Position numbers and translations under genes: made by a program
The notes under the pieces: model-generated
Told to the model about the DNA's origin: nothing
The model's input: the letters and a program-made list of their open reading frames with translations, nothing else
Databases searched by the model: none
In this document: positions 11,145 through 26,100 of the stretch, piece by piece
How positions within the stretch are numbered: position 1 is the stretch's first letter
Layout of the letters: each line of letters starts with the position of its first letter
DNA from: Pogona vitticeps
Lineage: Eukaryota > Chordata > Lepidosauria > Squamata > Agamidae
Length of the DNA stretch: 64,000 nt
Reading direction: 5' to 3'
Assembly (NCBI RefSeq): GCF_051106095.1
Contig: NC_135785.1
Coordinates: 107,308,501-107,372,500 of the forward strand

Positions 11145-14100
11145 TAACTTTTAATGTAATGTTTATTAGTTTTCCACCATCCATTCATTTCTGATGCAGA
11201 CCCCCATATATACCTCCAAGCTTTGTTTTAACTGGAAAATATCTTGGCCAGATCTTAAGTTTTCAGACCAAGCCTTTCATTAATCCAGTAAGGCAAAGAC
11301 TGAAGGCATCAATAGATATCTGGCATCAACAAACGGCCATTCTATTGGGACATTATGCTGCTGGTATTTGCAAAGGGTGTATAGCCTATAAGAGACAGAA
11401 TATCAGTTTACATGCATACTTTCTAAGAGGGCAATGCGTGCCTATTTCTCATTTTCTGCAGGCTGCAGCTTGATCTTCTTAACAGCATCAAGAACAGCAT
11501 CGAGGCTCACTTTGTCTCCAAATTCCTTCTCACGATGCTCCAAGAGAACACCCTAAAATGGAAGGAGAAATGTAAGTGAAGAATGCCCTCCTGCACAGAT
11601 CTGCATTCAGACCTATTCAACGTATACAAATCTTCAGCTATCCAATTCTGTTTATGTGGGGGAATCAAATTCCCCAACATTTTTGTTGTTTTTTTTAAAT
11701 AAAGTTACTAGCCTTCATTAGTGAACTTTTAAAAACAAAAACAGAACATGTGTTTAGAGGTTCAAAGCATGCCATTATATAATGGGAATAATTTATAGGA
11801 CCTAACGAGAGATACTTGCAGAATTAGATATGAACAAGGTTCTTAAGCACCAATTCTTAGAAGCAAAATATACCCCCCCGCCAAAAAAAAACACCAGAAG
11901 TTAATCTGTTACATTTCTTCAAGAAACCCACTTTGCTCTGGATCACATATTTCTCTTCAAATTTTAATTTCTTCACAACTTTGCTAGGCTTTATTAGGAT
12001 ATATAACTATGCAACCCAGCATGTATACATGTGTATGTGTGCATATAAGAATTAATGAGATGTATTATTTGCAGAAGAGGGCTAGGACACTTCCCTTATC
12101 TAGGAAAGGCTACAGTGTTTGGGGCTTTAGTCTAAAGAAAAGGCAGCTGAAGGGGGACATGATTGATACGTATAAAATTATGCAGGGGATGGATAAAGTG
12201 GACAGAGGGAGGCTCCTAGAACCAGGGGACATCTACTCAAATTGAGTGTTGGGAGAGTGAGAACAGACAAAAGCAAATATTTCTTTACCCAGCGTGTTGT
12301 TAGTCTGTGGAACTCCTTGCCACAGGATGTAGTGATGGCATCTGGCCTAGATGCCTTTAAAAGGGGACTGGACAGATTCCTGGAGGAAAAGTCCATCACA
12401 GGTTACAAGCCATGATAGGGATATATATTCTCCAGGCTTAGAAGGAAGGGACCTCCAAATGCAGAGGAGGGGTATCAGGAGACAGGTATCTCGTTGTCTC
12501 TTGTGCTCCCAGAGGCATCTGGTGGGGCCACTGTGAGATACGGGAAGCTGGACTAGATGGGCCCTTGGCCTGATCCAGCCGGGCTCTTCTTACATTCTTA
12601 AGAGAATACTGTATGTGCAACCGTTCATATTCTGTCTAGTGTCAGCCAATAGATGCTTAGAGGGTTAACTGTCAGATATAAGAACATATCAGTTAGTATG
12701 AGGCTTGTCTGTTGATATGTTAGATGTTCAGTTGCGACTGTTTGCTGCTAGGTAGGAAATGATAAGTGTCTGTTTTGAAACTGTCATAAGAAGTCTGTCA
12801 AGCACAGATCAAATCTATACAAGTCAAATGTTCCAGTATTCTTAGATTACTCTTCAGCATACTGCATTTTAAGGAAACATTCTTAAAGTTTACTATGACT
12901 GAATGATTATTCTTTTATCTACTGGCACATACACATATACATAGTAAGGGAGACTATTACTCATGATCTGTCTGGTTTTTTTCATACTCATGCTCAATCT
13001 GCTGTATACAAGCTCTCAAAAATTTCAGCAGACTTCTCAATTAAACATTATTATGCACTCAGGCAAAATAGCCCAACTTGCACATTTCAAGAAAGAACTT
13101 TTAGCCAGATGATATTTCTGGAATTTCTTCCCTGTAGTCAAACCCCCAGTTCCACCATTATCCTTGGCACAACATAGTCACGGCTGCAATTTGAAAACAC
13201 TGGGCTGGTTCATACTAGGTCCCAAGGAAGGTATTAACACACGAGGCACAGTAGGGATAGCATGTCATGTACATTCTTTCCAACTGCAGTGTAAGAAACT
13301 ATATCAAAATTACAACTATTTTACTTTGTGTCTATTTCATCCTGCAGTGCCCTTAAACATTCGAAGCTCGATGGTTTGCCATATATTCCCATACTGGTAG
13401 GAACAGAAAGTTACAAACAAAACAACAAAAATAACATTTCGCACCGTTCCTCTCTCATGCAGGGCAAATATTCAAAAATACCTGCTTTCCAGGACCAACC
13501 ACAAAAACTCCTCCCAGGACAAAGCCTTCTCCATCCAAGTTTCCTGTATATCCACTCTTCCAGGCACGGAAGAAATTCCTCCAGACGCTGCAGCGGATAA
13601 AGCCCATGAACAACATTTTTCTTTTCTGAGGCCCATAGAATTGTTTCTGAAGAAGAAGGTGAGACACATTCAGCTAAAAGTTAGCAAGGGAGATAGTGTG
13701 TCTAGAGAACTACAATACTCAGTGACAGAGCTGAAACCAGTGGTAGCTGCCACACTACATACAAAGGTCAGGGCTGTGTGTAGGACTACAGAGGCCACAT
13801 TGATTGTACTGAGAATAAAGAAGTTTATTCTCTCTCTCAGCATCTCAGTTTTCCTGAGAGTCTACAAAAGCAGGTTTTGAGCTTTAGATACGCTTAAGGT
13901 TATATATTCTGCGGTATCTTAAAGACTACAACGTATTTTACAGTATAAGCATTTGTGGGCTTTGGTCCACAAAAGCTGAGGCCTTGACAATAGTAACAGT
14001 CTCTGGAACGCTTTTTTCTGCTGCAGCAAAAGCAAAACTATGTGGCATATTGCTGAAAAATAAAGGTGTTTTTTTTTTTTTCTGAAATGTCAGGAACTAG

Positions 14101-17100
14101 AGAATGAGCTTCACAAGATCTTCAGTGTCTGCCATGTGTGGCTTCAGACTGCAGAACTTCCAGAGGCTGATGAATCCAGCTCCTCTCCTCTCAGAATTAG
14201 GATTCCCTGGCTGCAGAATCATCCTGCATCCACCTGTGTCTTACTTTTTACTCTTCTCTTTGTTTGTTAGTAGTGTGTGTCTGTCCACATGCACACAAAT
14301 GCATACCATCCCCAATTGCGTGCATTTTTTGTAGTGACAATCAGCATAATTCGGTGAGAAATAAAGCGAAATTATTAGCTATTAGTTTCGGGATGCTCTG
14401 AGATCTTCTTGTGCATCTGCTATGCATCCTGAACAAGAAACCAAGGATCATGTAGCCTGCCATCTGAGTTCTGAAGCCCATTTTGAGACAGAACAACACA
14501 GATTGGGTCTTGCGGATGGATTCAGAGAAAAAAGAGTGTTTCAGAAACAGAGCAACAACCTGACTTTATCTATAACTTGCTATACAGGTGTGGTTTGCAG
14601 ACGAGTGTTTTGTGGATGTTCAGAGGCCCAGTAAATTCTTCATAGCTGTAGGCCTAAAAGTCCAATTCACGGTAATTAACTACATTTATATCTGTGTTGA
14701 ATTGTTGCCATAAAGTTTCTAACAGTAATAAGGAACAGAATGTAGCTTTGTAGGGGGAGAAAAATAGGAAGCATGAATGGAATGTAGCTCCCTGTGTGTG
14801 TCCACATCTGAATGTGGGAACCAAGAAATCTGCATAGGCACACACAGGTGGCAGAATGCAGGTTGCAGAAAAGAAGACAGAAAACTCCGGGTGTGTGTGT
14901 CTGTTTTTAATCCTGCCTGAAAACTCTGTAAATATACCATCTTTTAATAGTAATAGAGCTTTTATTTTCTGAGAGGCAAACAATGCTCGGGGCATTACTA
15001 ATGGTAGGGCATTCCCCTACCATTATCAAACAGAGCAACATGCCATTAATTCCCTCTGTTACTATTTGTGGGCCATCTGCTTTCTGTTTTTAATCCTGCT
15101 TTTTTTGAAGGCTAGAATGCTTAATTGAAGGTGCAATCAAATTTCTTCAAAGGATTAAAATGATGAAGGGAGTAAATTGCTGCTCCAGTCTTTCTCTTTA
15201 TCTATGTGTCGTTACAGGGGAAATGGTGAACACAGCAATACTTCAAAGCTTTACTGCACACCTCTGATAATGATACATAATAGAAGCTGAAAGCCAATTA
15301 ACCTATTAAGTAGTAGTATCTAAACAATTCAACATCTCCTATAAAGCCCTTTAGCTACACAGCAGAAAGAACTTGAGGAGACTTGTGAAGGGCAAGAAAG
15401 AGGAGGAAAGGGGAATGAATACAATAAAGAGATTCAAGTGTTGTGTAAGGAGATTTAATAGGCAGGGCCACTTACTAACATGGATTTCTGATGCCTGGTC
15501 AAAAGCTGTATTGAAGTGTAGTCCCGACACATGCACCCAAAAGGAAAATAATAAGAGAGGCATGCCTTGTAGCAGGAGGAAACCCAGTGTTGTGTAGTGG
15601 TTAGATTGGTGGACTAAAACTCAAGAGACATGGATTCAGCTCCTGACTCAGCAATGAAATTCACAAGTTGACCTTGGCCCAGTTTTAGTCTCTCAGTCTG
15701 ATCTAAATCATAGCATTTTGGAAAGAATAAAATGAGAAGAAAGCATACACACCATCTTCGGCTCAAGAGAGAAAAAGGTGCAAAGGTAATAGATAAAATG
15801 AACAGCAGCCAGAATCCTGTTAGTTATGCCTACTGGTGTAACTTTCACTTGTGAATTGTTGCAGGTTAAGAATGTAGGCATATTCTATTGCAGACCAGTC
15901 ACATGACACAGTGTGCCACAGGAAATGACAACATTGACTTCTTCACTTGTGACAATTCACCACTGAAAGTTATGCCAATAGAAGTTATGCTGGCATAAAT
16001 AAGTAGACAAGAGAGCTGCCGTCACAAGCATTTAAACTTAAATCACTTTATATGGCAAATGCTGACTTGCATTGCAAAGAGTTTCATATTTGCAAGGATC
16101 ACACATTCAGTCAAGCAGCACAAAGGCTCAAGAGTTTTCACACATAACACTTAATGCACCTCTAGAATTCTCTAGGACAAAAATGTGATCCATGTTGTAG
16201 GCATTCGTAATGTGAACCAATGAATATTTGGGTCAGAAACATTTTTAGGCCATGTTGCAAACCAATTTAAGTAAAAATAGTTGTGTAGCTCCCTCATGAA
16301 ACCACCTTTAGCCAGAGAAACATTTAAAGTAATTTCACCCCATCACTATACTTCCCCTCTACACACAAATAACCTGAACACGAATCAGGTTACCTTTTCA
16401 TCCAGAAATATTTCTCCTTTGAAGTATGGCTGAAAATCCTGCACCTCCGTTCCAATGTTCTCTTTCACAACAGCATATAAGGGGACCCCGACCTGGTCAA
16501 GCTGGGGCTTCAGAGAGGAAAGCTCAGCAGCCTCCTGAAAGGGACACAAAAGCTGAGTTTTATTTATGCAGCCTAGCATCCACCCCAGATTTATCAGCAG
16601 GGCACCTGGCCTGCTCTAGCAAGAGAGGCATTGGAATTAAATTTAATAATTGTGAATTCATGTCAAGATGGCATCACAGCCAGGATACTGGAGTTCCAGT
16701 CTCTTCTGGCCATGTCAAGGTCGGTCAAATTCCAGAGGTAAAGAGGCCATACTCAGCCACTATGAGATATTGTAGGGTCGTATCTATATCCCCCACCCCT
16801 AAAATATATATTTCTCTTTTTAAACATATTGTTTGGGGGGGGGGAACAACAGTGCCTGAAACCACAACAAGATTGTACTCAATGTGCTCTAGAGGGTGCA
16901 ATGGGACTTTCTGACTATTTTTAAAAAACATTAAAAGTGAGGAACAGGTTTTGAGGCTGAATACAGTTCACAGGGTGTGTTTCATTGCTCTCTTGGAATA
17001 AGTGGCTTATCTATAGAAGAGACAGAGCCTTCTCAGTGATGGTGCTGCCACATTGATAGAACTCCTGGTGATGGGCTTTCCCACTGCATTAAGACATTTT

Positions 17101-20100
17101 TATTGTATCTCCCATTTGGGTTAGATTTTTCAGAGCAACAGGAGGAAGGCAAAGGCATGAATCCAAGGACATTAGAATGCCAACAGCCAAGGCTGAAATG
17201 GGAAGATTTATTCCCATAACATTTCAAATCAAATCAAAAGGAGGAGGGGGGGAATGGATAATGAATCGGAAGTATCAAACATGATACTGAAAGAGCAGAA
17301 GAAGTTGCCAATATGCTTGGAGTCTAAACACGAATTCTCAGGAGGAGTGTAAGAAGTGCAGGATCAGATCCATAGTCCATTCTCTTGTTTTCCACAGTGG
17401 TCAACCAGATGCTTCCGAGAACCCACAAGAAGGACAAGAGTGGAACAGCATCCTCTCATTCACATTCTGTAGCACTTAATATTGAGAGGCAGGCAGCTCC
17501 AGAAAGTGGAAGGAACAGACAGCCATTTTGACTACTAGCCACAGACAGACTGACCCTCCATAAATTGTCTACACCCCTCTGAAAAACTTTTTTAATTCCA
17601 GTGGGCAGCAGAAGCAGTTTCTAGCAAGTATACCTTAGCATTGAGAAAGAATTTAACTGCTGCAGGTCTGAGAGACAGAGATTGTCTCTCTGAAAACAGC
17701 AGCATACTGCATCTTGAACAAAAACATAAGGAAAAGCAAAACATTATAACACCATTAAGATGAACACATTCATTACAGCATGAGCTTTCATGAACGACAA
17801 CTGCTGAAATCCTGTTGGTGTAGTTACATGCTTGCAAGGCGGATGGCATCATCAGCTGCAGCCCTTTATCGCTAAGTGAAAGTTTCCAATTCCCATCCCT
17901 AAGGTTCTGAGGCTCCCTTTTGTCCTAGAGAAGCCGTCGGAGTGGGGCTGGGGGCTCATGATGGCAGAGGAAGTCTTTAATATTCAAAAATCACTGCCGC
18001 CAGTCCCACCGTCCTGATTTCAGCCAATATATCCGAAGAAGCAGGTTATACTCCGTGAAAGCTCACTCCGAAATCAATTTGCTCATCCAAAGGTGCCACT
18101 GCTGCGCTCTCATTTCTCTTTTCTCCTTATAAAAGAAAAGCTAGTTCACCTCACCGCCTTTAATCCAGAAATACTCATAAAAGACACCCAAGCTACCTCT
18201 CTGCACAAAAATCATCCTGGTCGCCGCACTGTCATGATGACGGCCCCATTCTTCTTCCACAGCTCTTCTGCTCTGAATGTTCTTTGCTCTCCTTGGAAAC
18301 AGGCAATGATATAAGTTACGATACAGTACTTTTATTTCACTGGGACTGCAGTATGTGGTGAACAAATCTATAGCCCTGTACTGGATCAGGCTGGGTTTAC
18401 TGCATCCTTAAGAGGTCTTTGGGGACTACTTGTATGACAAGATCCATATGTTAAATAGAATCAAATCATAATTTCAAGCCAGCTTGTTAGTAGAGAATGA
18501 CAGAGCCTTTTATTGGAAAAAAAATAACCTTTTATTTCAGAAACTGGGAGAATATGAAACAAGGTTATTAAACCAAACATCAGTTGCCATGACCAATGAA
18601 TGTTGTAAAGCTTTTATCCTACAAATGGAAAACTAACCTATCACTATTTCCAAAACCTACTGCATTTTTTTTCTTAAACTGAACATTTAATTCCTAGCTT
18701 CTGAAGAATCTCAGTTTCTTACCTTCCCCCAGAGTCTTCAGATCTATTGCCTCCAGAAAATCCAGTGAGGCCTTTTCAGCTTGAGACAGAAATAAATCTG
18801 TATTAGCCAGGATTATCCCTGTCACAGCAGCCCCAATGGCTCCAAGACCAATGGTCCACATTGCCACGGAAAAATTCCCCTGGTCAAGTTGTGAAAACAT
18901 GCCTAGAAACAGAGGAAAGCACAACCTGTTATTCCAGCGCTAAACTACTGTATTTTTCTGTTTATAAGACACCCCCATTTATAAGACACCCCCCACACAC
19001 TTTTCCAACCCCCAAATTAAGAAAACTTAGCTTTGAGTGTTCAGCCTCTGGGCTCAGAATGCTCAGACATTACAAGTCCCTGTTGCATCTGAACCTACAG
19101 GCTCCACCTTCAATGAGGTGTGTTCCAACTGGTTTGTTCAGCATCAGCTAATATCAGATCATCTGTGTAAGTTCAGGGGAAGCGATTTTCCCCCATCACT
19201 CTACTCTCAGTGCCATTCTGTTTTCTCCCTTCTTGCTTCCTTTCCCTTCTTCTCTGTCCACTTTCTCAGAATCTGCAGCCACAATGGCAGTTGGAAGCTG
19301 AGGTGGTTGCTGCTAGGGTTCAACTTTGGGGGTGGGGGTGTGGTGCATGTGACTGCACTGGCAATGAGATGACAAGGATTCATATAGCTGTGCTGGACTT
19401 AGTGGGGGATCTCATGGAATGTAGCAGCACAAGGAAATAACATGGGGCAGCTTCCAGCCCCACACATACCTCAGGACTTGGGCCCCTTCCCTCTCTCTTT
19501 TTTCCCCTTTCCACCCCTGCATGGCACTTTCACTCCAGGCCTAGCTGCCTCTTTTCAACCACCCCCTTCTTCTCCACCTCCTTGAGAGGAACGAACCAAC
19601 TTCTGATGTGATGAATCACTTCATCCAGTATCAATTGCCAATACATAATTCAGCTGCTCAGCTAAACAATGAGGAAAAAGAATCATACCAAAAAGAATGC
19701 ATGCCCTATTGCTATGCCAGAAAATTGCACGGCAGCTCTTAAATGGGGAGGATGGATCGATCTAAGTAGAAACACATGCAGAAACAGTCTCCCTGATCTA
19801 TCCAAATGGTGCCATCAGCAAACCATATCCCGATCTATATGCCAGTGTGGAACCCTGTAATACACTAGTTTAAGACATCAAGACAGATCCAAACACACAA
19901 CAAAAGTCAGCAATTAGCAATCCCCTGGATCATATCGGCTTCCTTAAAAATGCTGGCCTGTTTCTGAATTGACAACTCAGTAGTAAAAATGAAAGAAACA
20001 ATGGCTGTATCTGTACTTGCTGGCAAGCTACAAGGGGGAAAGACATTGCAACTGGTAAAAGAACAGATTTCTGCTACAGACTACAACACATTTTCCTAAG

Positions 20101-23100
20101 AGCTAGCACCACTGAATTCATTGATACTTACTTCTCAGCAAACAGGGATAAGATTACAATTTTTCCACTCACTCACTCCCCCTCTCTACATACATCTTTA
20201 GCTAAGCTATACATGACCTGGCTGACCAGGATCATACAAAAACTCATGAGTTAGGATGACGGGGCTTTATAAAATAAAACTTATTTTAAAAGCCTTAACT
20301 CCAGGTGTGATATAGATTTAGCAATCTTTGAGTGGTTAACAAACTTTTGAGTGCAGGATATTGTTGCTGATTTAACAGCTCCATTCCCTTGGATATGTCC
20401 AACTAACTTTATCAATTCTCTTCCTTTATAGCCTTACCTTCCCTGGCTCCCACCTCCTTGATTTTTGAACAGCTACCTATAGGGAAGGCAGCAAAAAATG
20501 AACACTGAACAACTTTTGAAACTAATCCAGCCATCTAGCAAACCATCAGTCAACTCCTGGTTCTCTCTGACAACAACAAAAATATCAGTCATTAGAACAG
20601 CTTTTAAAAATTAACTGTTTTCTTTTACAAACTCACGAATCTTACTTCAATGGCTGGGGGTGGGGGGCTGAGAGCCCGAAATTCTGATCTCATAAACCTG
20701 TGCAAAAACTACTCTTCTGATATTAACAGTGACTGAAACTTACTGCTTAAACAATACCAACCAAGGTTTGCTAAAAGGGGAACAACAGAGACTCTTAACA
20801 TTTAAATGGTTCACAGCTACAGCAAAGGGACAAGACAAGGTAGTGGAGACTAATGACCTATAATTCTGGTATGATTTGATTGATTCTTATCTCCACCAAC
20901 CTTCCAATTAGTGTTTCTGCCTGGTCGGCTGTCTTTCATCGGATTGAGAATGAACCTGGGATTATCTGGGCTAAAGTTTTTATTGCTCGTACCAATGAAA
21001 GACGGGAAACAGTGTTGATTCACAACAGCACGTTCCTGCACTTAAGAGCACAATAAAAGTGTCTTTTTTACTTTGACTAGGAAACCACTATGAAATTAGC
21101 AGCTTGGTTTGTTATATAAATCTCCTTTTTCCAGTGCAGGATTCCAGCAGCTCAGGGGCAAACCATTTATTCAGGTGTAGGGCTGGGAAAGACGTCTGCC
21201 TGAGGATATGAACAAACCCTGTTAATCAGAGTAAGCAGCTCTTGCCTAGATAAACCATCTAACCAGAAAAAGGCAGTGCCTTATCATTTTCACATCTGCA
21301 TAGTTTACTACAAAATTTTTCATCCTTGTCTGTTGTCACTTTTGTTATTTGCTACCCTGTTAGTGCCAATTTATAGTGACTTTAATCACTTTGTCAAAGT
21401 ATGTGAAATGTGTTTACTATTACCACGCACCAGGTTTTTATGAGTGGGAGTTTGAACCCAGGTGTCCTGAGGCCAACACTCTATACATCACACTATACCA
21501 TGTTTGCCCAAAAATAAGACAGGGTCTTATATTAATTTATGCTCTAAAAAACGCACTAGGGCTATGTTCAGGGGGTGTTTTATTTTACAGTCATGTAAAA
21601 TCATGTAAAAACAGTGCATCTTCTGGTTGCTGCACAATGGTGGAGGGTGGGATTTCACTTAACTGGGGCTTATTTTTGGAATAGGGCATATATTGCGAGC
21701 ATCCTGAAAAATCATACTAGGGCTCATTTTCAGGTTAGGTCTTATTTTGGGGGAAACAGGGTACTAACAGCAGTCAGTGCAAAACAGTCTGTATTTCTAA
21801 AGGGACAAATTAGACAAGATTGCATCTCCCACCTTTTAAAAAAAAATTTAAATGCAACCATAAAAGCTCCTTGAGACTTAGAGCGAGTTAATCATCACAA
21901 GCCCCCCCATGCCATTTCCCAGTTTCCTTCCAGCACTCTCTACTATTATCTCCATAAAGCATAATCTGCAGGGACCTGTACAGAATGGGTTGCTGTATGT
22001 CAAAGGCAATCTGCTGACACGTAACAAATTTCAATTATGAATTCAACTATAAACTTGACAACGTTTCCTTACTTGCATTGCTACATCGACATAAAATAGC
22101 ATTTTTCAAAAACTAAAACTAAGCAGCGAATAAATGAAAGAATGAACAGAGCAATTCCATCAGCAGTACAAACCACATATTGTCATATATTGAATAGTGC
22201 ATAGGTCACTGTGGTGCTGCGATGTTCTTTACCAAGCCAAGACTGCTTATGCCTATTTTAGCCATGCATCTGCACACAGTGATGTACTGAGCCCGGTGTA
22301 TTTACGGCAATTTAAAGTCAACGATACACAGACACACTCATTCCTGATTAATGCGGGAAGGGGAAACATAACACCACAGAACAATCTTCCCCTTTGTTAC
22401 TGAATATATCAAGCATGTAGTAGATCTTAATTGGGTGTGTGATAGAGAAAGCAGAGAAAGCGAGAGCCTTTTAAAATCAATTTTGATTCTAAAGTCATTA
22501 AGAAAAGAAATTCACCACCACTAGTAACCCTGCAGATACATACGCATACACTTAAAACCTGGAGTCCATCTGGATCAGAGGAAGCCAAAAGCCATCTAGG
22601 TAGCCGACAGGCAGCCAGTGTGTGAAAAGGCTCAGGCCCACGGGAGGATTTTGATGATGACTCCTCCTCCTCCTCCTCCTCCCAGGCTACAATGTTGGCT
22701 GCACCAGGCACTTTCCCAGCAAGAAAAACCTTGGCATAAGCCCAAGCAAATCACTCCAAAGCTTTTTACTCAATGCATATCATGTTGAAACACAAGCATG
22801 GGGCAAGAGGCTCAAGTATTCCCTTCAAGGCGGTTACTGTAGATACACTTATCTTGGTGGACAGAGCCTCATCCCTAAAGCTACACAATCCACAGCCATT
22901 TAGAAAGATGTCACACATTTTACAGCCTAGCAGATAAGCACAGAAACATGACTAATCCATGAAAGCAACTATTCAACAACATGGGCTTTTTTCAGTTTCC
23001 AGCTGAATTCAGAAAAGTTGCTTTTTAGACTTGTTACTTCCAGAATCCCACAGCCAGTGCAGGAAGAGTGGTAATAATAATTTTTTAAAAAGCTCCTGCA

Positions 23101-26100
23101 GTAAGGATGTGTACACTCTTTGAACAAATGTGCTAAACCAGACTGAACGAGGGATATTTGTGTAATGCCAGGGTGACTACAGGTCAAGGCAGACATCTCC
23201 TGGTCACCCACTGAGCATAACATCCTCTCAGATCCTTCATGTTCCAATTTGTGGAGCTAAAAAAATTTCAACCAAAGACACCCCACAATTCAAACTGAGG
23301 AAATGGAAAGTAACCAACAGTATCCAATAGACTGAACTGCTAAAGGTAAAAGCATGTGATAGTTAAACTTCCAGCAGGGCCTGATCAAGCTCAAATCTCC
23401 CCTGGATGCTCCAGCTACACAGGCGTTATGGAGAAGTCACCGTATAATATCCTCTTACAGCCACTCTGCCTGCTATTTTGCTGTAGGGCGAAGTGAAAAC
23501 CTTGCATAATTGTTGCTAGCTAGGATTCATCCTGTTCCACAATTTTCATTTTTCTTTCCAGTTTATTTTAGTTTACTAAACAGCTCACATTACAAGGACC
23601 GTGCCTGTCTCTAGAGGAACACTTATGTTCCTCTTCTCTGGGTTTTTATTACTCTCCTCCTACTCTGCCTTTTCATTTTTTTTTTTCATTTTGATGCTGG
23701 TCTTTGCATCATTTCTAGAGGGGTGTCTATGAGCAGAAGTAAAGCACTGAGTAGGCTCTTTACACCAAGTCACAGATGTTTGTGTTTTCCCCATTCCTGT
23801 GGGTTTTTTTCCACAAATATTGAGAAACAGACAAATATTATCACAGATCCAAGAAAAGGATATCTTCAAAAGGGCACAGAATAGGTTGGGCCCTTACCTG
23901 TTTATTTTTATTTAGGCACAGACGGGGGAAGGGTTGCTGTACCTCCTTACTCTGCAGCCACGGCCAAAGTGACAACACCATATGTTTGTGTCTGCATGTA
24001 CTTTCTACCTCCACATACACATGTATGCACACACACACGTAATATAAACATTTACTTCCATGGAAGCTTTCAAACAAAAGAACAAATGCAAAATTACGGA
24101 AGAGCAAATAAACATAGCAAAAAATCACGCACACACAAAAAATAGTGAATGTAAAGTTTTGTTTGCCAAACAGACATCAAAGTAGGTTTCAGGAAAGCCT
24201 TTTTTTAGGCAGTTTATTCCACATTTATACCATGGTCATCCTTAATCAAAGGACTCTATTGAAAGATTGAATTCAGAATCCCAGAATTAACACTACCACA
24301 CTGGAATTGTTTGCTTGGACAAATCAACTCAAGAGGCTTCATTCATACCTTATTGATTACAATCTTGAGTTAGCCTGTTACTTCTTTCTTGTGAGCTGAA
24401 CTAAGCAGCCACTTAGCAGGCATTATAAAAAAGGAGGCCACCCATCACCATAAAAGGAGGTCAAAGAAAGAAGGTGATTTGCATTAAATCACATGTGCTG
24501 TTTTATACATACAGATGTAATTCCTATATATTGGAATTTAAATAGGGTTACAATGCCTCTTACCCAAGTGAGAAAAACTGTGACCAGGTGACCTGTGTGC
24601 TTGGCTAAGTCTGCTGTTCAGATGCTTACCATGGATGGATAAATTCAAGCTCCCTCATCTTACTCTTTATGGTTCTTTACAGTAATACCCCCTTTATCCA
24701 TGGGATCAGTATCCAATGATTCACGGCCTGAAAATATTAAAAATATTAGAAGAAAGAAATCCAGAAAAAAACTATTTTCACATATATTACCAGAAATGCC
24801 CACTAGTGGGAGCTGATGACTGTGCTATGAATGCTTATTAGTGAAGAAGTGGCTAGTTTTGGTAATGCATGTGAAAATAATTTTTCCTTTTCCCCCTCTC
24901 TTTTACTATGCTAAATATATAGCATTTGCTATTATCTGTGATTTTGAGTATCCACTGGGGGCCTTGAAACCAATCCCCAACAGATATGGGGGGGGGGATT
25001 CCTACTGCATTTTTCAATCAGCCTTGGACTGGATAGCCCATGAAACAGAGAACACCTTCAGAAAGAGAACTGTACCCTGGCAGTCCTTCTAATGGAGGAC
25101 TATCTGTCATGGAGGAGGTCACACTTCAGCTGTACAAATCCAGAAGTATGATGTCGTAGAGCCCTCCTTAGAGCAAGACAAGGCATGTGACACAGTTTTG
25201 TGTCTCCTGCTCCACCCCAACTATTTTAAAAGGCATCAGTCAGTCTTGAGAAATACAACCAGGAGGAAAACAATGGGGATGAGTCACCTAATCTTTTTCC
25301 GTTGCTGGACTAAACAGGCCATTGATCTGACGAGCATGTGTTTCTAAAGGTCTCACTGCCATCCCTTCAAGATTCTGGCCAACCACCACTCACCTGTGAC
25401 AGATCTCTTGGTGCAGGGAGCAGAGACTAAGTGAGGTACTATTTTAAGGATGGTACCTAATCATGAGGTCACAAAGCATCAGACATGACTTAACAACTAA
25501 ACAACAAAAACCTAGTCAGCAGGAAAGCAGCTGGAGCAAACAGAACATTTTACCAGACAAAAGAAACGAGATCTCCTAACTAAAAATCTCCTAACTACAC
25601 AGCATTGGGGACTTCAGCCTTATGGCAAATGGATTTCAGACTGTACATGGGAAATCATAACGAAACACTATTTCCCATGGTAACTTGTCTGCACAAACCA
25701 AGGCCATCGTGTGCAGAGGAAGGGTTTCATACTTGCCTTTCCCATGAAAAGGTAGTGTGTAGCAAGAACGACACCAGGCAATATTTCTGGACCAGTGGTC
25801 CAGTTCTTTGAAACTGACAAGGCAAGTGATCCTTAGGAGGACCCCTCACAGAAGAGGAGACACAAAAATGCATTGCCCAGCTTTCTCTGCTGTTCTTGCG
25901 CTTTGCCATTCAACTCTGTTCAGCCTGGGATTTGGCATGAAGCAACACTGAATGCCAAAGGTTAAACCTCACTGAGGATACTGTTTTCGCAAGAATAGGA
26001 TCAAGTAAGAGGAAATCCTAGCAAGTAAAGCTTGTCTAAGCAAGATTCTTCAGTTTCAGGAAAAAACTGCCCTAAATTTCTTGAGAAATTCAAGACCATC

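Larger units (their letters stand above)
11553..18722 (-). other. SELENOU1 introns 2-5
   Basis: The introns are 11553-13481, 13647-16393, 16535-18196 and 18289-18722. They contain a LINE 3' fragment (12060-12605), a SINE (15588-15740), a fragment of a dispersed repeat near 13905-13985 and 18025-18110, and otherwise unremarkable AT-rich sequence. Confidence 0.75.

Noticed and set aside
18212-18214. TGA read as a disabling stop, making SELENOU1 a pseudogene
   Set aside because: All other exons are intact with canonical splice sites, the TGA falls exactly on the redox Cys position, and a SECIS-like hairpin is present.
18141-18365. A 74-codon open frame on the minus strand over the SELENOU1 Sec exon
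   Set aside because: It is in another frame, crosses both splice sites and has no family similarity. The true frame is the one containing the TGA.
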